From assembly GCF_963678635.1 (NCBI RefSeq), contig NC_087066.1, positions 7,469,954-7,533,953 of the forward strand: 64,000 bases of DNA, given 5' to 3'. Every line of letters starts with the position of its first letter. The stretch's first letter is position 1. Below are positions 1 to 11,585 of this stretch, in pieces. This DNA is from Symsagittifera roscoffensis (Eukaryota > Xenacoelomorpha > Acoela > Convolutidae). The notes under the pieces are model-generated. The model was not told where the DNA came from. It worked only from the letters and a program-made list of their open reading frames with translations, and did no database searches. Position numbers and translations under genes: made by a program.

Positions 1-1795
1 AATTCAAATTCTTTAAATCAAACTGAGCAGCCCCCAAATTATTCCTATTCGAAGCAACACATGAAATGAGTGATACCAATAAAAACCGCAGGTGCTTACC
101 TTTTTTTAGTTTAGGAGAAATTAATGTTCAATGTCGGATTGCATTGAACATAAGTTTTGTTAAATAATATTTAAAAAAAATCCCTCACATATGAAAAATC
201 CTATATGTTTCTTCGATTTGGGAGTTCGCGACAGATATACTAGACTAAGGACCTTTCTGATTACGAAAAAAAAATCTTCAAAATTTTCAACTCCACTTTA
301 TAAGCAAGTTTTTTTGTCTCCGAACAGGGTCTGAACTTGTTCATAACGTGTGTGAGACAAATACATATATGCTCGACTACGAAGGAACTTAACAACAACA
401 AAATTTTTCCAAAATTATCCTGTTTTTATTTTTAATTCCCCAATGGGAAAAACCCAAGGAAAAAAACAGCGGTAACTTTGCGAGATCGGTTTTATACCAT
501 CCAATGTCATTAAGTTAAGAACTCGCGGTGGCTGTTTAAAAGTGGATAAAGCTCGCGCTCTTACGCGCGCTCGTAAAAAAAGATGGCGGAAAATGCCGAC
601 CACTAAGATTAAGTCTCTATTCTGATTTTTTAACATAATAAAATTGATTGAAGTCTATGGCTAGTCGAGAATGCGGTTTCGACGAAAAGCATCTATTTTT
701 TTTTCGAAAAAAGATAGATGCCGTGCCTCAAGGCGGCATTCTCGACTAGACAAAGATTTCAATCAACTTTTTTACACTTCAAATTTGCAAGCGTTATGAA
801 ATTAGAATAAAGACTTATGTTTTGGTAATAACTTTTTTAACAGAATTTATTGTTTTCTTTGTTCATAATGTTTTCATTTTTTATTCATTTTGCTCTTGGC
901 TTCAGAAAATTTGTGTTGAATAATTGAGCAATTTTCGTCTCTTGTGAAAACAATTGTTTCTAAAAATTTGAAACCAGAACTGTTCTTCAACCTCAACGAC
1001 AATTAGAAACAAAAAAAAACATTATACAATTTTATTTTAATGATTCTGGAATAAGCAAACATCAAATACAAATGAAACTGAACTCACTTCAACAATTCAA
1101 CATGCAGGGTGAGATTTTAAAAGTAGAACCAAGTATAAAAAATGAAAAGCTATGTAATATCTGTTTGTAGAACTTATTATACGCTTTACTTTTCTTGTAG
1201 GGCTTTGACAATTGCCAAGTTGTCATAACTTTATAAACTGAAAACTTAGAACTGGGTTAATTTTTGCGTAGCCTGCAAATTGAACGAAGTTTCAGGTTGA
1301 GTTCAGTTTTGCTATGAGTTTTATCTTTCCACCTATCAGATTGTTGCATTCGACGAAGTTGTATGGATATTGATTAAGTTTTGCTCGACTGCCATTGGCT
1401 AATCACCAGCATTCGTCTCTCATTTGTGTAGTACTGTTGTCTGTGTAAATAGTCATAACTTGCAATGGCATTGGGGTGCCCAATGATCTTTTTTGCCTAA
1501 AAAATTGCATGCTTTTGGTCACAACAGTCCGTTAATTAATTGATGAGAATGCAGGTTAGATTTTTCTGATGACAAAGAAGATCTTTACCAAGAAAGTGAA
1601 CCAAAGCTATGCACATGATGAAAAATAACTTGAACTTTTTCCTCTCCTTCGTAGTTTGCCTCATTCTAAGCAAGACGCGTACATCTTTTCTTGTCTCGGA
1701 ACAACAAAGCAACAACAAATTGGTTATGAAAATTTTGATAGATTTTAGAGTACGTATAAAAGAAAACGGAACCTACCGCACGTATAACACTGTTA
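1..1795. other. AT-rich intergenic sequence
   Basis: I see no convincing gene. Short open frames here have no recognisable domain and biased AT-rich composition. The only structured object is the foldback repeat at 644-766. The right end runs into the 3' end of the first UNG gene, which is on the minus strand. Confidence 0.6.
644..766. repeat. Foldback (MITE-like) inverted repeat
   Basis: The outer arms TTGATTGAAGTCTATGGCTA and the reverse complement of the sequence ending at 766 match over about 31 bases with a few mismatches, including the shared core CTAGTCGAGAATGC. A second nested hairpin (GCATCTATTTT against AAAAGATAGATGC) lies in the centre. The whole is about 123 bp with no coding capacity, which suits a small non-autonomous foldback transposon. 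No target duplication was established. Confidence 0.7.
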
Positions 1796-3331
1796 TTAAG
1801 GGGTTCCCCCACCGTCACCGCAACCTCTGCCGCCGGAGCCATCCGCAGGGCCGATTGCATTCTCGGAGGAAGAACTAGGTCCATGTGGTCCAGAAGATCC
1901 GGAGGATCCAAGTGCTGAACCTTCGTCTGCTGGCAACCCCATTTGGTTGACTCCTTCCGTCAGTTCGCCCACAGGGGCTGATGTTCCAGCTTCTGACTTG
2001 TTCTCATTCTCCACTTGTTTTCTCACGCTGTTGCGCCACTCTAATCCTATCCAGTTAATTTTCTCTTTCCCGTTCTGTATCAAGAAGTCATTTGCCCCTT
2101 TGAAATAGTTTCCGCCCAGGAAACCTACATGTTCGTTGTTTGGAGATGGGTGTCCTCCTGAGATGAATGAGTGCTTATCTGTGTCTACCAGATCTTTTTT
2201 CTTTTTAGCTAGCTCTCCCCAGAAGATGAACACTGCATGGTCTGCTTTGTCACTCACAAGTTTAACCACAGCGTCTGTGAATTTTTCCCAACCTCTACCA
2301 CTGTGGCTCTTTGCTTTGTATGCCTCGACGGTCAGAATCGAATTCAACAGCAGCACACCTAAATGGCTATTCTTGTTAGTCCATCGCACAATAATCAAAA
2401 AAAAATTTAAGAATTCTATGACGTGTTTTATGCTTTGGATTCTCTCTAGTGGGTAATTATTTAGCAAGGTTTAATCCAGAATTTTTTGAGAGATGTGGAG
2501 CAGATTTTCAAAACAAAGAAAGTTTTCAGCTTTTTTGTCAGGAACAATCTAATTTTTGGGCCCTCTAGAAACTCACTTTAAGGATAGTGAGCAAGCAAAA
2601 AACTGACCTTGTTCTGCCCAAGATATCAAGTCGTAATCTAACTTGTTGTCTTTTGGTTCCAAATTGATGGAATTTTGCATTTTTTCTCCAGCCTTTGATT
2701 TCAACTCTTTGTTTGATCGTTCCGACTCCTCGTACTTTTTCTGATTCTTAGATTTCAACTCTCTGAGCTTTTCGTTTTCGTCCAATTTTAATTGTTTGTT
2801 CTTTTGTTTCAAATCTTTCAGCTCTTTTTCGTCGTCTTTTGTGTTTTCTGACACTCTGATTTTTTCCTCTTTTTTTGATATCAACTTATCGATGAGATTT
2901 ATTTTGAATTTTGATTCCAACTCTAAGAGTTTTTCTTTGTGGTCTGATTCCAACTTGCTGCGCTCTAATTTGTACTCTGATCCCACCTCGCTGAGCTCTA
3001 AATACTCTAACTTCAACTCGATGAATATATATTGCAAACTACTGACCAATGACTTTGTGAAACCTTTGCTTACACTGAAGGCCAACCCGTCAGCTTGACC
3101 CGGGAAAATATCAGGATCCTGTCCGACTATTACTACTTTTACAGCCTCTGGGGAACAAAATTCCATACATTTGAAAATATCGTTCCATTTCGGCTGAATT
3201 TTTATTCTATTCTCATATTCTTCTTTGAGCTCGTTTTGGAGATTATCTAAGTTTTCAATATGTTTTTCAAGATGTTCAGCCCAGGAATCGGGAATCAGTT
3301 CTCGGAATGATGATGGTGTAGCGGTAGCCAT
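1796..3331 (-). CDS. UNG: Uracil-DNA glycosylase paralogue with coiled-coil insertion
   Basis: Family-1 uracil-DNA glycosylase, which removes uracil from DNA in base-excision repair. Exon 1 is 3331-2608 (ATG at 3331) and exon 2 is 2358-1796. The intron begins GTCAGT and ends TTTAG; phase 1 on both sides keeps the frame, giving a predicted 428 aa. Exon 1 has the water-activating motif GQDP followed by GQADGLAFSV. Exon 2 opens with GVLLLNSILTV and has GRGWEKFTDAVV, FIFWGELAKKK and the HPSP loop. Oddities: roughly 110-130 residues rich in K/E/L with coiled-coil character are inserted between LQYIFIELK and LISWAEQG, where ordinary UNG has a short linker. The Tyr after GQDP in the family is Asp here, and the HPSPL leucine is Asn. 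The C-terminus carries an extra Ser/Gly-rich tail. Identity as a UNG-family gene is secure; activity is uncertain. Confidence 0.85.
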
Positions 3332-3557
3332 TGTAACAAGATGGAAAAGGCTGTCTCGGTCTCAGTTAGCTAAAATTATACGCCAATTTCAATTAAAGGA
3401 AATATTCACTGTTTAATACTGGACAATGTTTGCTGAGTAAAATTCTTTCGCGCTTTTTTCACTTTCAGAAATAAACAACTTTAATGTGTTTGTTGTAAGC
3501 AAAGGTCTGAAACGGTAGAAAGAAAATTTAGAGTTTGCAGGAAATGAAAGCCAGAGC
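3332..3557. other. Upstream flank of the first UNG gene
   Basis: AT-rich sequence immediately 5' of the minus-strand UNG ATG. It presumably holds the promoter and 5'UTR, but no specific motif can be supported before the assembly gap. Confidence 0.4.
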
Positions 3558-3757
3558 NNNNNNNNNNNNNNNNNNNNNNNNNNNNNNNNNNNNNNNNNNN
3601 NNNNNNNNNNNNNNNNNNNNNNNNNNNNNNNNNNNNNNNNNNNNNNNNNNNNNNNNNNNNNNNNNNNNNNNNNNNNNNNNNNNNNNNNNNNNNNNNNNNN
3701 NNNNNNNNNNNNNNNNNNNNNNNNNNNNNNNNNNNNNNNNNNNNNNNNNNNNNNNNN
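3558..3757. other. Assembly gap, 200 N
   Basis: Exactly 200 consecutive N, a conventional fixed-length scaffold gap. The true distance between its flanks is unknown, and composition changes sharply across it: AT-rich on the left, G/A-rich with TTGACC clusters on the right. Confidence 0.99.
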
Positions 3758-5985
3758 GACCCCTAAAAACCCCCACTTCCGGTTTTATGCCCTAAGTAAA
3801 CAAACCCACCCCTAACTTCCGAAGGCGTTTCTCGGCCTTCAATGATCGCAGGGAGCTGAAACTTGGAGTGATGATAGATAGTGGCAAGATACATCTTGTA
3901 TTATAATTTGAACCTAATCCGGCGGTTGGACCGGAAGCTATTAGCACTTGGAAAAACACCCCCTTAGACCGAAAGTAGGCAATTTACGCGAAATAATGAG
4001 CGAGGGCATACCGATTTTATTAGGGCAATGGACATAAGATACGGACCCCAAAAAAACACCCCTGGTGAGTGAAAACCCTCCGGCGACTCCTTCCGGTGTT
4101 AAAAGCTTTTTCCCGGAAAAAGTGAGAATGGTTCTTAGAAATGGTATAACTTGTGAAGTATTAATGGGATTTGGATGAAACTTGATAGCTAGGACCCGCA
4201 TTTGATTTGGAACCCAGATATGGAAGTTTGACCCCGGTTGACCCCTGGGTGACCTTAAGTTGACCTTTGGGCTTTTTGACCTCAAAATTGCATGGAAAAC
4301 TCCAATAATAACACCGGAAAATGGCGTATTTCCCAGCCCAACCCCTGGAAATGAGAATGGGTCACCTTGCTAAAAAATTGGAGGAAAACATATATATCGG
4401 GAACTAGAGCAGAAGCTGATGGAGATACAGTTTTACATTGCAACCTTGGATTAGTGGATTTAATTCAAAGTGGACTTGGTAAACATTGGGTTCAGTTTAG
4501 CTTGGCTTGTGATCTATTAATAGCATTTTAACTAGACTAATTAAAAGTAGTCCCAGAGGAAAACGATAGTAATAGGACCGCGGCATGAGAGTTAAGTTTC
4601 CTAAATAGTATGAATGGAGGGGAAATTTACATGGCTCTCCGGAGGTGACTTTTTGGTTTAATTTGACCCCTGATAGACGAATTACGTTCCCCTGATAGCT
4701 AGATGGTCGGGATTGGAATAGAGTACAGATAGGTAACTTAGATGCCTGAAATTGGTTAGCTACCCATGAAAAGGGCCTCCCCCTACCCTTGGGAGGTCGA
4801 AATATTTACGGGATAATTAAAATAAAGACCTTGGGAATAAAGACTGAGTAAACATAGCATGGTTTGGAGGTTGAGTTGAACTCGAGAGCTGAAGTTCACA
4901 GAGTTCAGGAATTAGTTGATTAGAATTGTATGATATTTGTTTGCTTTGTCAAAATGTGACAGCTACCGCATTTAGGGTATCTAATAAGTGTGAAAAGATT
5001 GATAAAAGAAACCGAAGTTGGCACGTGGCAGAGTTGACAAGAGGAGGGATATAGTCTTAAACATGTGCGGTCGGGTGATTTAAGCGGATGTCAGGACTGA
5101 TAGGGAATGGCGTGACTTAACTAAAACTAAGTGTAAGTGTAACGAAAGATAAGGAATTGGAGGGTACCGGAGAGCCTGTAAGAGGCAGAAGAATTGTTGC
5201 GAGCGAATTGAATAGTTAGTTCTCAGTTAGTTAGAGAACAATTTGGGCTACAAGCTAAGGTAGTCGCTTGATTCTCAAAGTAAAGTGAGAACGAGTCGGA
5301 AGACTTGTTAATGTGAATGTAGATTAGTTAGTGAATATTAGTTAGGCTATCTAGAGGGTAGCGGAATCGTTGTTGAACGATTGATATTGAAAGAAGTTCT
5401 CGAGGAGAACGTTAGTTAGTAGTGAGGTGTCAGTTGAACTGCAGGAGGCAGTTGGAATAAATAATAGTAATCGCGAACCCCTTTCTTTAATTGAATGATT
5501 ATTTTATATTTCAGCCAATTATAGGCTACTTTGTATTTGGTTGTATTCATTTCTTAATTCAATCTTATCATTGGAATTTGTTGTTGCGATCGATTATTGA
5601 TTGACGAGTGAGATACAGTCGGAAGAGCACGAATCGCGGGGCGAGCAGCACAGTACAGTACGGAGCAGCCAACCACCAAATCAACCCTTTTGGGAATGTG
5701 AACAGTGCTGGGAATCGGTTGCCCCGCTGACCTCAGTACCAAAGGGAACATGTTGCGGCGGTGTGAAATAGCGAGCAAGAATGGCCTAGAGATATTGTGG
5801 ATTCCCCCCCCCCGTTTACAGCTAGAAGTATTATCTTGGAAAAAAATTGGTTAAAACAAAAGCAAGCCGGAGCTTCCCACCACTTCCAATACCACAAAAA
5901 ATTGGTATGACAAGCTAGCAAACAGGAAAGCGGGAAAGGAGAGGAGCGCCAGAAAATGGAAAAAACCGATTTTTATTACAAGAAT
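3758..5985. other. Unassigned repeat-like non-coding block
   Basis: Composition differs from both flanks. It is richer in G and A, with many TTAGTTAG runs near 5200-5450 and a C9-type homopolymer near 5807. No long open frame or recognisable domain is present on either strand. It resembles the non-coding leader or LTR of a transposon, but no terminal repeats or second copy were found in the window. It also holds a TGACC cluster at 4229-4281. Confidence 0.35.
4229..4281 (+). promoter_or_regulatory. Cluster of five TGACC half-sites
   Basis: TGACC starts at about 4229, 4239, 4250, 4261 and 4277, all in the same orientation. The first four are spaced 10-11 bp. TGACC is the complement of the AGGTCA-type nuclear-receptor half-site core. 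Regulatory use is inference; it may simply be a degenerate tandem repeat. Confidence 0.2.
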
Positions 5986-6871
5986 AATCTAGGGTTTCAA
6001 AATAACTTAGACTGGACAAAAAAGTTTAAGAGTACTAGTCTACCTAATAGGCAAAGAAATACAGTTTTGATCGCAAATAATTTTTCCTTAAAATGTTTGT
6101 TAGAGCAAAACAGTAAAATTTCAATCAAAGAGGAGAAAAAGTGTTTTTGATTCTTTTCGGTGCAAAAAGACTATTGTTGCATTTTAAAAGATAATCACTG
6201 AAAACAACCATTTTTTAACCAAAAATTGAAACCATTTATTTGACAATCAGAGGTCTTCAAAATAGTAATGTAGACAAAATTTTGTTTTTAAAATCTCTAA
6301 AAAAGCTCCAAAATTGGTAGCTATTGAAACAGAGCAGTTTTTAAACTTAAACTTGGAATAAATTTACTAACGTGAAGGAAAAATTGATTTTTTCTGGGAT
6401 AAAAAGACACGAACTTTTTTTTCTGACTTAATGACAATATTTATGATCTTTTTTTCATCTCTTAAAAATTAAAAAAAAATCTGGTATCACGACTGGAAGG
6501 CTCTAGAAATTGTTTTGAAATGGCTATCTTGAAATGTTTTTGGAAAAACGTCGTGGATAAGCCGCATCAACATCCATGATCGTTGCTTGAGTCTCATAAC
6601 TAGCGGTACATTGAGAGCTCAAAAAATCAACAGAAGCTCAAAAAGTCAACAGCAGGCCAACAGAAGCTATTTTTTTCAAAAGGTTGTTGAGCTTATATAA
6701 AAAGTCCAAAGAATAGTGTTAGATAAATTTTTTTACAATTCACCTTGTTTAAAACTTGACTGTTCAGAAAATTGAGTCTACGCAATTAAAATGAACTCGA
6801 ATGGATTGAAACAATGATTTTGTAGTATTTCTCATGTTTTTCATGTTTTCGGTTCCAATCAATTCAAATAA
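5986..6871. other. AT-rich intergenic sequence
   Basis: Nothing recognisable: A/T homopolymers and short frames without domain similarity. It lies downstream of the second UNG locus, which is on the minus strand. Confidence 0.5.
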
Positions 6872-9451
6872 TCACTTACATTCCAATTTACACCAGTCAA
6901 TAGGTTGTTTTCCATTATGTATCAAATAATTGTTTGTTGGTTTGAAATAGTCAATATCTAAAAACTTAGTTTTTGCGTGTTTTTCTGCCATCGGTGATGG
7001 GTGGGTTCCTTCAATGATTTTATTGTTGTTGATGTCTATTTCTTTTCCTTTCTTTCTTGCATAATCTCCCCACAAAATGTAAGCCACGTTTTTCGTTTTC
7101 GTATTCACTACATTTATTACAGCATCTGTGAATTTTTCCCAACCTCGATATTTGTGACTCCTGGGTAATCGTGCCTGGACTGTCAGAATTGCATTGAGCA
7201 AGAGAACACCTGAGTAAGAATTTCTACTAGTTCACCCATATTTTCCTATTTTGACACAATAAAACAATTAATCAAAAGTAACAAAAAAATTCCCAAACAG
7301 GAACAAAAAGTTTTGATTTTTGTTTAAAAAATTTTCATTTTTTTTTTCAAAACCGACTGTCTTCTCTCTTTTTTTTCAATAAAGGGTGACTGAATTAGGC
7401 GAGAACTGAAGATTAGAATTTAAGCTAGTTGAAAATGCAACCCAACTGGATGGGGTTGTCAGCCAATTTTGTCTGAATTCATCAAATAGCGTCTAAATTA
7501 GGCTAAGAACCAAAAATATTCAGACCAACTTTTATCAACACTAGGCGAGCTTTTTTAAATTTGTTTTAGAATGCAAATCACATTTAAAAGACTTAAATTT
7601 TATACCACACTTGAGCCGAAAGTTGTCTTCATGGTGGTCAAAATTGGTTGAAAAAATCCCCTGAATCCAAAGTTTTGACTTTCCACGTCTTAAGATAATT
7701 TCTATAATTCGCAGAAATTTCGTTGACTGAATCGCTGAATTTTTTGGCAAAATTTGTGTAAAAAAATTTTGGAATCTCGCAGCGCCAAAGTGAAAAGACC
7801 AAAATTAATAGTTTGAGCCAAACTACTAGCTTTAATTACAATTTTGAGAAAAACCTACTTTGTAGGATAAAAAGCTTCTTTCAGACATTACATCAAGGCT
7901 TTACATAAAGCAGTTTAAAACGAAAATTAACATAAGCTTTTAAATTGATGAGCACAGAGGGCATCAGGTTATGACAAAGAAACTAAGGTCATAGGTTCGG
8001 AGATGCGTTTTCAAAAAAATACAGATATAGCACAAGCCTATTTTCAATTCTTTGATTGTTTTGTCGACCATAATGAAAAACAGGAAGCGGTAAAGAAAAA
8101 AAATCATATCAACAAAAAAATGTAAATACTTCCTGCTTTTTCAGCAGCGTCAAAAATCAAAGAACCAAAGATAGCATTGTGTTTTAACTTTCATTTTTTG
8201 AAAACATTTTTCTTAATATCTAGTTTTTGATTCTTCGTTTTAATAAGAAACTCTCTTGGGTGTATTCAATTTTGAGGTTTGAAATATCAGCGAAAAGTCG
8301 AAACAATTATCGATTTAAATGACAAATATGGAATTAAGTTGTCTAGAATTATCTATTTTCTACAATAGAGGTTTTTTCTCTAATTGGCTCAAAAATGTAA
8401 CCTCGGACCTTATTTCTCTAAACTGAGTTTAAAAAAGCAAAACAAATAACTTTGCCTTAATTTGCCCAGAAAAACAAAAAAATTGGAGAAGAAATATAAA
8501 CTGCAATTGATGGAAAATTCTGCCAAACTCTTCCATGCGCAGATAATTTTAAGTAAAAACTGCGGGACTGTCAAAAATACCAATAAAAAACGTTCTTCAA
8601 AACTGTTGATTTATGCGTTTCAAATAAAAACTGAAGTTTGTGTTGTTTTTTCTCTCTCTTTAATTTTTAGCCACAAGAAAAAAAATTTAAAATGTATTTT
8701 TTATCGACCAAAAGTTTAATTTTTTCACTCTGGTGAAAAATGCACGTTGGGAAGCTTCATATCTCTAATCTTGGTTTCGACACTATGCAAACTCAGCCAT
8801 TACAAATTTCCGCCATTCCAATTTTAATAGCTGTTTTTTTTTTAATTCTTGATGGCTGTTTTCATTTTTAATTGCCATTTTACGCTGTCCAAACGCAAGA
8901 AACAATTTTTTCTATATAGAAAAATTTAGAAAAAATGTCTCATAGGAAAAAAATCTGTCAAAAGCTTCTTTTGATCTCTTATCAGAGTTATTTTTTTTCA
9001 GCAAAAATGTTTTGGTGGACTAGCACAAAAACCATCCTTGTTTCGCCCAAGATGACAAGTCACAATGATTCGGTTCCTTGAACTCCGGATACTCTTGTTT
9101 TAACTTGGTAAAAATATTCTGCAAGCTGCGAGGAATCTTAAGTCTTTCCTCGTGTTTGACCATGGGGCATTTGTTCATGCTGAAACAAAGCCCGTCAGCT
9201 TGTCCCGGGGTGGGGTAAGGGTCCTGTCCGAGAATCACAACCTTGACCGATTCTAGATGACAAAAGTGTGACCATCTAAAAATATCACTTTTTTCTGGTT
9301 GAATTTTCTTCGTTTCATATTCTTCATTTACAAATGTTTCAAGTTCACGGAAATACGGCTGACTAAATTCGCCCTCAAGATGTTTGCGCCATGATGGATG
9401 AATCAGATCAGATAAAGAAGTCATCATACTGTTTAAATTATGATGACTCAT
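6872..9451 (-). CDS. UNG: Second UNG paralogue, possibly a pseudogene
   Basis: Two separated parts of a family-1 uracil-DNA glycosylase. The N-terminal part (9451 to about 9037) carries HPSWRKHLEGEF, KVVILGQDPYPTPGQADG and DLSSWAKQG. The C-terminal part (7210-6872) carries LLNAILTVQA, YRGWEKFTDAV, YILWGDYARKKG, THPSPMAEKH and PIDWCKLE. The layout matches the first paralogue but without the coiled-coil insertion, so the normal short linker is kept. Problem: at the position where the first paralogue splices (CAAG then GT) this copy reads CAAG then GATGGT, with no GT. The second exon also appears to have one extra base near its start (TCTTTG), so phase 1 does not meet phase 0. Either this is a young pseudogene, or the junction uses an unusual splice site, or there is an assembly error. 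Both parts are otherwise free of stops, which argues for recent or continuing constraint. The 1.8 kb between them shows no coding signal. Confidence 0.7.
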
Positions 9452-9739
9452 TTAAATTACGAGGAGTTTAAATTACGATGAGTCATAATGTTTAAACTAA
9501 AAAGTTAAAACCGAATAAAACTGCTATGCATATTTAACTGCCAACACAATTAACTTATCAATCTCAAAACTCAAATAGTAGTTTTAGTGCAAAAACTAAT
9601 ACTTAAATACGAAAAACGTTGGTATTAAACTTATTACGATATTATGCTTACAGTGCAAAGCTTGACATTTGAAAAAGAATAAAAACTAAAGCTAGAAAGT
9701 GCTCATTGAGAAAACACCTATGATTCATTTATCAAAAGC

Positions 9740-9848
9740 GTGACGAACGATGAATCATATCTGGCAACAGAAGTGATTCTGGATTTTGTAATGAAGCTCA
9801 CCAGAAAGGCGGCCTTTTGTGACGAATGTTGAATCATATCTGGCAACA
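9740..9848. repeat. Pair of direct repeats
   Basis: Two copies, 9740-9769 and 9819-9848, share GAATCATATCTGGCAACA with minor differences just upstream. Each is followed by a related GGC-rich stretch (AAAGGCGGCC, AAAGCCGGCC). The origin is unknown. Confidence 0.6.
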
Positions 9849-11496
9849 CTCGAAAGCCGGCCTTTTTCTACGCTGTTCAAACAGCTACTACATGTTTGTT
9901 TTGAGATATAGATTGAAAATCATATCAGGGGCACAACAGCGGTTTGCCGTGATGAGCTGTACAGCTCTTGTGTTGGTCCTTTACCCCGTGGATAAATGGT
10001 CTTAATTTAAAATTTAGCACCTTGACCGAACTGGGAGTGATCCTACATTTTTCAGTCATAAACTGTAAAATTACAAAGGTTTCACGAAAGCACTTCAAGT
10101 ATGGGTTAAAACGAAAACATTATTTAACTTTGTCACCTTTATAACAACGAGGTGTTTTTGGAAATGGAACCTAATGCAGCTTTTAAAATCGTTTTAAAAA
10201 AGCTCAAATAGTTTTAGTATGCCCAGTGCGCTATTTGGACCGATTAGATTGCGCCCTTGGAATGATTTTTGAATCGGAGTTATCTTCAAATCGATACTTA
10301 AATTGGTTTTTGTTCCGACTTTCGCAACGAAAGTAACGGAAAATTTGTGCTCGGGTGGGTTTTTTCTCCGGACAAATTTCGACATTTTAACAAGCCATTT
10401 TTGACGGAGTTTTTTAAATATCATTCAAAATGTATTGTTGTTTTGAGCTTGAACTTGAACAGTTATTTTACCTGTGATCATATTTCGTAAAATTATAGGG
10501 GTTAAAGTTATGGGTAAAGTAAAGGAATCGGATTGGTTGTAAAAGTAAAGGGTGAGAAATTGCACGCGAATAGTTTAATGGTTAAAGATATCTAGGCCGA
10601 GAGTCGGCTTAGGTAGGGTCACTGGTGATCGCTTTTTGCGACAGTAGCTGGATAATTTATGTCTGAGTCCTAATATCTGTTGGCAATTTCGCAACCAATT
10701 AGCTCGTCTGTCGCGGTCACTTAATTGCTGTTTTTGCTGTTCGACCTTTTTTGATGAAAAAAGAAAGAAAGAAAATTAGTTGTTTGCTGATGCACTAGGT
10801 TATGCTTGAAGCCGTATCTTTGCGAAATACACACCCAAAAAGTCTCAAATAAGTCAAGTTTTTCCGTTAATTTATTGTTGTTTTCAAGTAACGATTACTC
10901 TGATTCCAGTAATGGGCTGCTTATATTTATGAACAAACCCGCCCACGCAACTAAGAATAGTAAATTGTTTCTTTTCTGTGTCCAAATGTATCAAAGTTTT
11001 TAAAATAAATAATCATCCTAAAAGATCCCAGTCTAGGAGATCGTCAATAGACAAATTATACCTATTTTCAGACGTCTCTGACATAAAAGCACGAGCAAAT
11101 ATATATTAGCAGATTAGGACTAGTTGAATTTCAGCCTTTGATTCATCAGATCCAGAAATTTAATTTCCGGGCCAGATCTTATTGTCTTCCAATCTCTTTC
11201 AAGCTTAACTTAAAAAGCAATGCCAGACTCTAAGAGAGTTCTTCAAGCGTCGAGAAGGAACTTTTGACCTGTTCATAGAATGGACAAAATTGAATTTTGT
11301 GAATTTTCATTCCGTCATTGTTCTCATTTTTTCTATTTGAGTGAAATGACCGAGAGTTTTCAAAGCATTTTTCATTGCTAGCTCGTCAGTGTAATTTGCT
11401 CGCTTGCCAAGTAATGCAAAACATCGGAGAGTTCAAAGTTTAATCATCGATTTGAGGTGGGTTTATCAAATATTTTATATATCAAGAGCTTGTCTG

Positions 11497-11585
11497 TACA
11501 AAACAGTCCAATACAAAACCGTCCAGAAAAGTATGAAAATGAACGAAAAAGCAGTCCGATACAAAACAGTCCGAAAAACAGTCCC
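11497..11585. repeat. Degenerate ATACAAAACAGTCC array
   Basis: ACAAAACAGTCC or close variants occur about four times with irregular spacing. It looks like a decayed short tandem repeat and explains the short open frame across it. Confidence 0.5.

Noticed and set aside
3528-3795. Open frames across the N-run
   Set aside because: They consist almost wholly of undefined residues in the assembly gap.
1796-9451. Functional link between the UNG pair and the giant retroelement (uracil-based defence or evasion)
   Set aside because: They are 25 kb apart, with unrelated sequence and opposite strand. Nothing in the sequence ties them together.
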